The notes under the pieces are model-generated. The model saw nothing but the letters and a program-made list of their open reading frames with translations. It was not told the origin of the DNA and made no database searches. This document shows positions 55,661-64,000 of a DNA stretch of 64,000 nt, piece by piece. Position 1 is the first letter of the stretch. Every line of letters begins with the position of its first letter. The position numbers and the translations under genes were made by a program. Source of the DNA: Siphonodentalium dalli (lineage: Eukaryota > Mollusca > Scaphopoda > Gadilida > Siphonodentaliidae); contig CP136069.1 of assembly GCA_032622095.1 (NCBI GenBank), forward strand, positions 9,750,036 through 9,814,035, read 5' to 3'.

Positions 55661-56370
55661 AACAAGGCACACCCCGACCAAATCCCGAAAAGATATTTTG
55701 TTTTAATATGTAAAACAGTTATCATCGACAAGTACATATGAAATAAATCGATTTCTTTCATATTTGCATTTCGTGCTAACGGACATCAAATTTCGATGAA
55801 TAAAATCCAGTGGAATAACTCTATGTTAGAAAATTGGAGCGGACCCAATTTTCTATGTACAGCTGTCGCACATGCGAATTAAGTCACATACCAAGAATTG
55901 TCTGAATCCATAAATAAGCGGTTATGTTATATAGGTGTGTTTTTTTCACAGAATTAAGACATATCTGACATATTGTGAGGGTGAACAGGTGGTGTGCTAG
56001 TACTATAGCATACATTGGTTATAGTGGATAATGATTTTTCACTGCAAATTGGTAGTTTTAAATTGAGATTTTTTTTGACAATATGCCCTGTCACCAACTG
56101 TCAGGTTCCGTGGTTTCATAAATTCGTCCAGCCCCAGTTCCGTGTTTTCATTGCTACAGGTCAACTTTTGAAGCAGCATTTCCACATACCGAGCTTTTGA
56201 ACTATTCATGACTTCAAAATAATATGGAATGCTAAGTAAAACCACAGAACCGGACCTGGTGGATCCAATATGGCCGCGAGTTAGTGACAGAGCATATTCA
56301 GGAATTGGGGGCCTCCTTAGAGAGAGATATGTTTTATTCCTCCAAATATGGAGACCATTATGGTACAATA
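55661..56370. other. Mostly unannotated; weak minus-strand open frame
   Basis: See the separate entry for 56039-56281. Otherwise no repeat or gene is recognised. Confidence 0.4.
56039..56281 (-). CDS. Possible coding exon, unidentified
   Basis: The minus-strand frame reads VVLLSIPYYFEVMNSSKARY, then VEMLLQKLTCSNENTELGLD, then EFMKPRNLTVGDRAYCQKKS before a stop. The composition is protein-like and less biased than neighbouring spurious ORFs. CCACCAG near 56262 could be an acceptor. I do not recognise a family, and no partner exon is seen. It may be a captured or decayed gene fragment. Confidence 0.25.
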   Translation of the reverse strand, partial: TRGHIGSTRSGSVVLLSIPYYFEVMNSSKARYVEMLLQKLTCSNENTELGLDEFMKPRNLTVGDRAYCQKKSQFKTTNLQ

Positions 56371-57263
56371 TCTATTATATATTTTGAAAGATCTGTGTGT
56401 GTGTGTGTGTATCTGTCTGTGTGTGTGTGTGTAATCGATGGACTCGAAAATGGCCCAGCCGATTTCGATGAAACTTGGTATGTGGGGGTATTTTCGGCCG
56501 GGGACGAACATAGGCATATTAATTTGTCCGTGCGACGTGACCTTGACCTTGAAATCGGGTCATTTCAAGGTCAAATACCCGAATATCACGGGATTTCGAC
56601 GAAACTTGGTATGTGGGGGGCCAGCCGATTTCGATGAAACTTGGTATGTGGGGGTATTTTCGGGTCAGGAGTAACATAGGCCTATTGATTTTCAGATCCG
56701 ATGTCAACTTTTCACGTGCCGAGCTCAAATCTGTTTTTACGCCGTTTTGCGCTAATATATTTCAGTTCGGTGCTCACAAATCGATTCGATATAGCGCGAA
56801 TAATAAATTGCCAGTCATATAATTTGCACGGTTAGAATCTGTGGCGCTTCATCTTTCCAATGATGTATCACACGCCTGTGTACGTTTAATGTTTCTACCT
56901 TAATTATCGGGAATAACGCAGGACCATGCCTCGCTCATCGAAAATCATTGCGTAAATATATTACGCCATCAACATATCGTGACGTGTTCGCGTTAACTCT
57001 TAACCGGCCGATGTCGCGTTAACTCATCACCGGCCGAGGTATCCGCAAATGACATTGGGCTATATATCTCGGAAACGGGTGGAGCTATCGACTTGAAATT
57101 TGGTATGTCAATGTATCTTGCCCCGGATACGAATTTTATCGGGTCGCCGAGCCCGTGCGACGCCAGCTTCGCGCATGCGCAGACCAGATCTCGGAAACGG
57201 GTGGAGCAATCGACTTGAAATTTGGTTTTTGAATAGCCCGGACGAAGTCGGGTCACCTTCTAG
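56371..57263 (+). mobile_element. Non-autonomous Helitron (893 bp)
   Basis: The 5' end TCTATTATATATTTT follows A. A GT-rich tract lies at 56395-56432. The 3' hairpin GCCCGGACGAAGTCGGGT (57235-57252) is followed by CTAG at 57260-57263 and T. Internal phrases ATGGACTCGAAAATGG and GATTTCGATGAAACTTGGTA recur two to three times. It shares both ends and the ATGGACTCGAAAA phrase with the 308-bp copy at 7690-7997. Confidence 0.82.
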
Positions 57264-57417
57264 TATATATGTATACACACACACAAAATTTAAATGATGA
57301 CATATATATATATACACATGCAATACGATTTAACTTGAGAAGGCTCACTTGAAGTAAGCTCATCCATCAAAATGTGAGTATGCCAATCTAATTCCATAAG
57401 TGATAACCAACTCTTAA

Positions 57418-59265
57418 AAAATATTTAACATAATTCTTCATACAGGGAACTACCCAACTGCATGGAGCGAGTCAATTCTCAGCTTAATCCACAAAAAAGG
57501 TGACAAGGGTGATCCGAATAACTACCGCGCTATAGCATTAAGCTCCACAATTGGGAAACTGTTTAATAAAATTATAAACCGTAGATTAACAGATTTTCTT
57601 GTAAAAAAAAAAATTATTAGTGAAAATCAATTCGGATTTTCTAAAGGAAAGAGTACAATTGATAGCGCGTTTGTGCTGCATGCCATAGTTCAACGATATA
57701 AGTCACTGAAGCGACCGCTGTATGCTGCCTTTATAGACTTCCGAAAGGCATTTGATACCGTGAATAGGCAACTGCTCTTCGATAAAATGCAACACATCGG
57801 AGTAGAGGGCCAATCACTGCGTATAATCCGTTCACTATATTCTTCAAGTTGTTACACAACTAAGACAAATAGAGGACTTGGACCGGCTTGCTTATCGACC
57901 ATTGGGGTCAGGCAAGGATGCATATTATCACCGAATTTATTCAAAATATTTATCGATGACATTAGGAATATATTTGACGAATCGTGTGATCCAGTGACGA
58001 TCGGGGATAGTCAGTGCAATCATATTCTTTTCGCTGACGACCTCGTTCTATTGTCTGATAGTTCCACGGGACTCCAAAACTGTCTAAACAAACCAAAACT
58101 CTACACTGATGCGAATGAACTTAAAGTTAACGAGGAAAAAACTAAATGCATGATTTTTCGGGCGAGACAATCAGCAATAATTCCATCCTTTCATATCTCT
58201 GAGATCAAACTGGAAAATGTCAGGGAATATACATACCTTGGTATAACCTTTTCTAGTAATGGCAAGTTCACAAAAGCTATCACAAACTTAAGCGCTAAAG
58301 GACTCAAAGCGATGTACTCACTATTCAATGCGTGTAACCATACATCACCTCTCCCATTGTTAACTTCACTCAAACTGTTCCATAAACTGATCAAACCAAT
58401 AATTATGTATGGCAGTGAACTGTGGGGTGTCGAGATAACATCTAAAAATCACGATATCCTAGCCTGTGAATCAGTTCATATTAAATTTTGCAAACGTTTA
58501 TTAGGTGCTGGAAAATATGCATCAAATAATGCTGTCCGTGCAGAACTAGGCAGCTATCCTCTGTATATAGATGCAGCTTGCAGAATGTCGAATTATGCTA
58601 TCAATGTCACCTCGCGTTCGGACTGCGAACTTCTACGAAATGCGGTTAAAGAACAACGGACGGTATTATCTTCAAAATCAATTTTCAAATCAGTCGAATC
58701 TCTAGGGTTAACATTACCAGAGACTGGTCACGCCACCGACATGATAACGAAAAATTTCCGAAAATCTTTACAAAAAAGCTATAACGAGTACTTCCAAGCT
58801 AGCCTGAGTGACGACTGCTCAAAATCAGGCAGCAACAAACTCAGAACATATCGGCTTTACAAGAAAGAGTATAGGCTTGAGCCCTATCTTCTGAACGCGA
58901 AATCATTGGAAGACAGAATAGCTTTCACCAGATTCAGAATCAGTAACCATGTACTTGCTATAGAAAAGGGGCGTCATTTACAGCCCCCAGTAAAATTAGA
59001 AAATAGAAAGTGTGTGTTTTGCTGCGATGATGTCGTAGAAGATGAAATACATTTCCTTATGGAATGCACTGCATATTCACAACTACGAAGAGAGCTTCTC
59101 GGATCAATGGTTAACCATAATCCGAATTTTCATCGCATTAACGCTAACGATCAATTTACTACTATATTGACAAATGACTGTCCCACTCTAACAGGAATAA
59201 TATGTAAACTGATCCGTCGCTTCTTCGATACTCGTGCTGAGCAAATAACAGTTAGGAAACCATAA
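57418..59265 (+). pseudogene. 5'-truncated LINE: reverse transcriptase and C-terminal domain
   Basis: An open frame of 616 codons from just after a TAA at 57415 to the stop at 59263-59265, with no initiator because the 5' part is lost. Recognisable homology begins near 57430 in the RT fingers (PTAWSESILSLIHKKGDKGD, then NNYRAIALSSTIGK), continues through FSKGKSTIDS, the catalytic IDFRKAFDTV, GVRQGCILSPNLF and LFADDLVLL (FADD), and ends with a Cys-His motif CVFCCDDVVEDEIHFLMEC. The remaining frame is uninterrupted, which argues for a recent insertion. The endonuclease domain is absent. It is clearly different from the 50.9-54.3 kb element and from the 32.4-33.4 kb fragment. The clade is not assigned. 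Confidence 0.9.
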
Positions 59266-59436
59266 ATATGATACATGATCCTGAGACTCCTTGTACATCT
59301 TAGCATATTATGTAATTTTCTTCTTGTATATTGTATTATCACATGTTTTGTATACTATTATCCATTGTATTAGCAAACTGTCCTCGTATGGATGTTTTTT
59401 GCCAATAAATCATTATCTATCTATCTATCTATCTAC
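59266..59436 (+). mobile_element. 3'UTR of the LINE with (ATCT)n tail
   Basis: After the stop, ~150 bp of AT-rich sequence leads to CAATAAATCATT and about five ATCT repeats at 59412-59435. Short tandem 3' tails of this kind are common in non-LTR elements. The A-rich CAATAAA may serve as a polyadenylation signal. Confidence 0.75.
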
Positions 59437-59893
59437 CGAAGACCGAAGAATAGTTCACGAAACCGCAAAACAAGTAGTTTGAGACAAGTATATATATACA
59501 TATATATATATACATCTACAGTCAGATGCTCGTAGCCCATTTATATATAACCATGGTATATGCCAGATATAACCGTACACAAAAAAACGCCGTTCTTTTG
59601 ACCGTGTATTTATCCATGGTGTGTGTGCTTGTGGTTGTCCGTAACCTGGTGCCCGGTGTTATTGCTTTGAAAGGTAATCACGTTAGACTGGTGTTGTTAG
59701 ATTGGTAATGAGATTAGCGGTTTCCATGTCTTGTCTGGTCATATTTACTGTTTGAACTTTGTCTGAAATAGACGCACTTTTTATACTAGAATTTGCGCAA
59801 CAGGAGCGCATGGAAATCGCCCGTCGAGTTGGTTTAAGGGTTTTTAGAAAAACCATTTATATGATATAGAGAGGCCAACAGAACTATACCATA
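59437..59893. other. No gene seen
   Basis: TA-rich microsatellite near 59490-59515. No recognised coding sequence. Confidence 0.4.
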
Positions 59894-60890
59894 TCTATAT
59901 CTACATTTGCGAATGTCTGTCTGTCTGTCTGTCTGTGTTCTATAGACATTCACAGGGAACCATCTAGATGGCACCAAAGGGGTCTAACAGGAGTAACTTT
60001 TTACGAGAAAGATAATGGTGCGGGTTAGAATTTTCTAAAGTGACGCCGGTGTTGTCCATGGCAGAAAAGGGGGAGGGGCAGAATATTTGTTTGTCGCCGA
60101 TTGCCACCAAACTTATATATAATAATCACCATGATATTACGAATATAATGGTGTGGTTTAAATACGTCAAACATGGCGCCGTTTGAGTCAGGAATGCACG
60201 AAAGGGGAGGGGGGCACCAAAATTGATAAAAATAATTTTAGCGCCGATTTCCACCAAATTGATACACATTCTTCTCCATGATACAAAGAATATAATTGTT
60301 TGATTTAAAGGCGCCAAATTGTTGTCATTTGAGATATTGGGGGGTGGGCACTAAATTTTATAAGAATTGGTTTAGTCGCCGATTGCCACCAAACTTATAC
60401 AAAATCATCCACATGGTATGAGGAGTCTAATGGTGTGGCTGAAAGCTGCCAGAAGTGGCGTTCGAGTCAGGGGTGCACTGAACGGGAGAGGAGCACCAAA
60501 TTTATATTGTGTATTTTTAGCGCCAATTTCCACCAAATTGATACATCTTCTTATCGACGATACGAGGAATATAATCGTGTGATTTAAAGACGCCATATTG
60601 GCGCTGTTTGTGTGAGAGATGGTATAGTGGTGGGGTAGGCAATATATTTGATTAAAAATGGTTTAGTCGCCTATTAGCACCGAACTTATAAATAATCATC
60701 TCCATGATATATCTTGAGTCTAATTGTGTGGTTTAAAGATGTCAAAAGTGGGGCCATTCGAGTCAGGGGTGCACATAGGGTGAGAGAGACACAAACATTT
60801 ATAAACATTATGTTTAGCGCCGATTTCCACCAGATTGATACATTTTCTTCTCCGGATACGAGGATTCTAATCGTGTGGTTTAAATACGCC
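59894..60890 (+). mobile_element. 5' part of a Helitron related to 25035-28778
   Basis: TCTATATCTACATTTGCGAA plus a (GTCT)4 tract, then TTCTATAGACATTCACAGGG, CATCTAGATGGCACC and alternating GCCGATTGCCACCAAACTTA and GCCGATTTCCACCAAATTGA blocks, in the same order as the larger element. No 3' hairpin or CTAG end is found, so it is truncated. Confidence 0.8.
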
Positions 60891-60959
60891 TAATTATATA
60901 ATTAATAAAACAACTAAATGGTTGAGAGAATCCATGGCTTCCGATTATTGGAAACTAAT

Positions 60960-61290
60960 TATTCATAATTCCTTCAAAGTTTCATGAATGAACCACCTCA
61001 GAATTCCGTTACAACAAATATAATCCTTCAAATTATTACAACACTTATTGTTTATCACTGAATGTTTCTCATTCACCAAACAAGAAAGGCCTCTAAATGC
61101 GGACCAAAAATATACTAATCGGATTAAATACACCCCCGATACTTCGCAACACGACCTTTAGTCTACATTCCAACTTAGACATAATTCAACAATGTTATCT
61201 GCTATATTCTGCATTGTATTACCACAATAAACACTTCATGAGTGGCCCAGCCATTGTTCACACTGAATATCGAAAACAATTAACGCGGTC
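60960..61290 (+). repeat. Diverged relative of part of the 3,130-bp unit
   Basis: It shares TTTCATGAATGAACCACCTC and CAGAATTCCGTTA, TTCAAATTATTACAA, GTTTCTCATTC, CTAAATGCGGA and GGCCCAGCCATTGTTCA-type blocks, in order, with 36710-36885 of the array unit. This shows the unit contains an older dispersed repeat. Confidence 0.75.
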
Positions 61291-62319
61291 ATAAAAAGTA
61301 CATACTGCATCAATGAGACATCCGCGAAAATACGTCCGTTAATAAATACATTATGAAAAAAGTCTAACAGGTACGCACAATGTGAATATGTATATATTAA
61401 ATGATATTTTCCCCTTAGCTTCATTGTCAGGCAAAAAAAAAAACAGCCTAACGGAATACACCATATAGAGGGCGTAATGGCTGAGCTCAATCATCGCCAT
61501 CAAAACCGCCATATTCTCAGGAATGCAAGCTTTTCAGCAATAAAATATCAGGGGACATTTGTGCCTGATGTTTTCTTGCAGCTTCATGGGAATATTCCAT
61601 TAAAGTGTACTGGCCTATATATTTCAGAATAATTTGTATGAAAACAAAGTCCATCTATTTTCCCATGTTCTTCTTAGTAGTGATAAATATAGATAATCTT
61701 GATAATTTCTCACGTTCACCTAGTGTGATTGCCTTACGTGTAAGAAAAGATAAAACGGTAGAATCATAACTTTAAGAGTCTTATGTACATGTACAATGAA
61801 AAGTGCGCTGTTCAAATACATGGCATACTCACGTAGTTCCCCTCTTAAACATCGCGGTATTGAGTCTCATCGTCTTTCTCGCGGGTGCAGTCTGGGTTAA
61901 GAGTATATCTCAACAAATATCTAACAACGTATACACAACACAACAACGGGCACAATAATTCGGACCTCGAGCTCGTTGATAGGATAGGCTATTTAGTTCC
62001 CCCAATTTACACATATATCATTATTGACAGTTATATTATATTAAAAATTCGAATGATTTTACATTTTTGGAATTAGTTAGGCCCGTTCCAAACGACGGAT
62101 TTTTGTCGACTCGAATCTAATTGTATTAAATCCGTCGGTGATGCGTCTACGGTCGATTTTGTTACAGACGGACGCATCTTTGTCGCGTCGAATCTAATAC
62201 ATCGATCGATTTATTTAAAGGTGGATTCCCGGTTACTGTCAAAAAATTGTCACGCGTAGATATAGAGGCCTATATATACCAATTGCCATCTATATATATG
62301 TGTATACCATGCATGTAAA
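61291..62319. other. No gene seen
   Basis: No confident feature. Around 62095-62200 the phrases GTCGACTCGAATCTAATTG and GTCGCGTCGAATCTAATAC form an imperfect direct repeat. Confidence 0.4.
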
Positions 62320-62760
62320 TACCGGTATACAAGAATTATTATAAATCAGAGACTACCACCCCCTACCACTTATAATAAGGATTACCGGAATATATTAATT
62401 ATTATAAATCATAGGCTACCACCTATGTCCTTTATAATAAGGAATACCGGTATATATGAATTATTATAATTCATAGGCTACTATCCATACCCCTCATAAT
62501 AAGTAATACCGGTGTATATGAATTATTATAAATCTGAGGCTACCACTCTGCCCCTTATAATAAGTAATACCGGAATATATGAATTATTATAAATAAGAGG
62601 TTACCACCCATATACCCCTCATAACAAGTAATGTCGGTATATATGAATTATTATTAATCAGTGGTACCACCCCTACCCCTTATAATAAGTAATACCGGTA
62701 TATATTAATTATTATACATCAGAGACTACCACCCATATCCCTTACAATAAGGAATATCGG
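62320..62760. repeat. 62-bp tandem repeat, 7 copies
   Basis: TACCGG or a one-base variant starts at 62320, 62383, 62445, 62507, 62568, 62632, 62693 and 62755. Each unit contains GAATTATTATAAAT, GGCTACCACCC and CCCTTATAATAAGTAA. Confidence 0.92.
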
Positions 62761-62827
62761 TCTATATGAAATAATTACACCCACTTCATTTTCTATAGTA
62801 AATTGCCGTTGAGTTTATCAAAGCTAA

Positions 62828-62858
62828 TGTAATTATATCGGATAATTACATTAGGTCG
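62828..62858. repeat. Perfect 13-bp-arm hairpin
   Basis: CTAATGTAATTAT and ATAATTACATTAG around ATCGG. Confidence 0.8.
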
Positions 62859-63218
62859 AGATTTTATCAGTGCAACAAAAACGACCCAAAAGTACTTGCG
62901 CGCAATGATATTTGTAGTCCGTTGCATAGTAACTAAGGACGCTATTTTATTCGCACTAGCTTCGCAGTACACATTTTTTTCACGAACGCTATGAAAGCTA
63001 ATAAAAGACTAATAAATAACTATCCAAATGAAGACAATGCCCCAATATAATAAACATTCCCAAGCTGTTTACAGAGTGTAAATTTGGTCGTATTTGCGAC
63101 GTTTCGTTACGAAATGCATGACTAAACATACACAACTTTTTAGTTTTCGTTTCATTTATATAAATTATAATTTTATTTACATTTTCCCAGCAGGCACCAC
63201 TTTCATTGTGTAAGACCA

Positions 63219-63354
63219 CAGGAGTGTGGAGCTTGATTAATAATTGCATTAATTAGCCTAATTACCATTTTTTTGACCATAATGCTGGGCCAAAAAAAAT
63301 CCTAATTAGCATAATTAAGGCAGTTATTGATATTAAAGTTCCAAGCTCCTGTGG
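63219..63354. mobile_element. Foldback MITE-like inverted repeat, ~60-bp arms
   Basis: The left arm starting CCACAGGAGTGTGGAGCTTG is matched in reverse complement by the right arm ending CCAAGCTCCTGTGG, with homology through TTAATTAG, GCATTAATTAGCCTAATTA/TAATTAGCATAATTA and poly-T/poly-A. The loop is about 17 bp. Confidence 0.75.
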
Positions 63355-63473
63355 TAACTTAGGTAAGAGTATTAAATTTAGTGGTTATATTCTGGGCACT
63401 ACAATTTATATTATAGGATGAAATTTTTAATTACTGTTTACAGATGTCCCCAAACATTGTACCAGTCCCATGA

Positions 63474-63930
63474 GAAAACTGCAACATATTTTTTCCCTTC
63501 GTCTCAGTGTAAGGATATGTTACAAAGCGTTTCATGATTTCTGAGATTCCACAGAGACTGGCCCTACAAACTGAAACTTACAAAGTCCCCGTAAAAAAAA
63601 AATGCAGCATTCAATGTTTCTTCACCTCCTTTTATTGTAGCAATATGTTGCAAAGTGTTATGAGGCGTTACCGGTACATTTTACAAATTTTATTAAGTCC
63701 CCCCCCCCCCAAAAAAAACGCAGCATATTATTAAAACTCATCTCAATGCAGCGATATGTTACAAAGTGTTACGAATCGTTATATGATTTCAGAGATCCAC
63801 AGTGACCGCTCGTAGACAGGACTGTGTTACAAATGATATAAAGTCCCTGTGAGAAAACTGCAGTATATTTTTTCAACTCGTCTCAGTGTAGCGATAAATT
63901 GTTACGAAGCATTATGTTACATGTGCAACA
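63474..63930. repeat. Degenerate ~125-140-bp tandem repeat, about 4 units
   Basis: The set 'AAAACTGCA ... TATTTTTT', 'CGTCTCAGTGTAG' and 'GATATGTTACAAAGTGTTA' recurs around 63477, 63600, 63718 and 63855 with many substitutions. Poly-C/poly-A at 63699-63718 interrupts one unit. Confidence 0.7.
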
Positions 63931-63932
63931 GA

Positions 63933-63965
63933 ACGAGAGAGAGAGAGAGAGAGAGTGAGAGAGAA
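63933..63965. repeat. (GA)n microsatellite
   Basis: GAGAGAGAGAGA tract with one GTGA step near the right edge of the window. Confidence 0.9.
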
Positions 63966-64000
63966 GTGTGGGAGTCGCACCGAAAGTTGGTAGCACCCGG

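Overview
The window looks like a repeat-dense, AT-rich, intron-bearing animal nuclear genome, most likely a bivalve or other mollusc. The reasons are degenerate ~160-bp tandem cores of the bivalve pearl/CvA type, a CR1/L2-like LINE whose ORF starts with a 2A-like peptide, short non-autonomous Helitrons, many TTAA-flanked MITEs, and a Crypton-type tyrosine recombinase remnant. There is no prokaryotic gene organisation. The species call is inference.

The one host gene that can be assembled is on the minus strand from about 30.77 kb down to 12.1 kb or lower. It is a protein asteroid homolog 1 (ASTE1)-like XPG/FEN1-fold protein. Five coding exons (30762-30034, 21262-21083, 17934-17611, 14117-14018, 12364-12135) have clean splice sites and compatible phases and give 521 codons. 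All seven acidic XPG-type positions I looked for are present. The 3' exon was not identified. Its introns hold most of the mobile DNA between 12 and 30 kb. Introns 2, 3, 4 and 5 each contain one copy of the same TTAA-flanked MITE, and intron 1 holds a 45-bp minisatellite and a Helitron nested inside a ~680-bp-arm inverted repeat.

Layout: 0-1.26 kb, degenerate ~160-bp repeat; 1.28-1.5 kb, a 42-bp repeat beside a possible minus-strand terminal exon; 2.08-3.30 kb, an inverted-repeat-bounded element around an 18-copy 32-bp minisatellite; 3.34-6.10 kb, a foldback element with a 161-bp tandem core; 6.8-11.04 kb, minisatellites (52, 42, 40, 21 and 43 bp) and a short Helitron; 11.7-18.4 kb, hairpin modules and MITEs among exons 5 to 3; 21.3-23.7 kb, a 45-bp minisatellite; 24.2-29.7 kb, the inverted repeat with a Helitron; 32.0-34.9 kb, a SINE, a LINE 3' fragment and a broken Crypton-type recombinase; 35.56-48.07 kb, four near-identical 3,130-bp tandem units; 50.7-54.3 kb, a nearly intact 2A-bearing LINE with one stop; 56.4-57.3 kb, a Helitron; 57.4-59.4 kb, a second 5'-truncated LINE; 59.9-60.9 kb, a Helitron fragment; 62.3-64 kb, further tandem repeats.

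The strongest candidate for something undescribed is a modular ~80-bp hairpin: 26-bp perfect arms, a small inner palindrome, and one asymmetric base pair that marks orientation. I count twelve full or nearly full copies and two partial or collapsed ones. They sit mostly as inverted pairs around an AT-rich spacer, and the same pair appears both as a free element and inside a TTAA-flanked MITE family.
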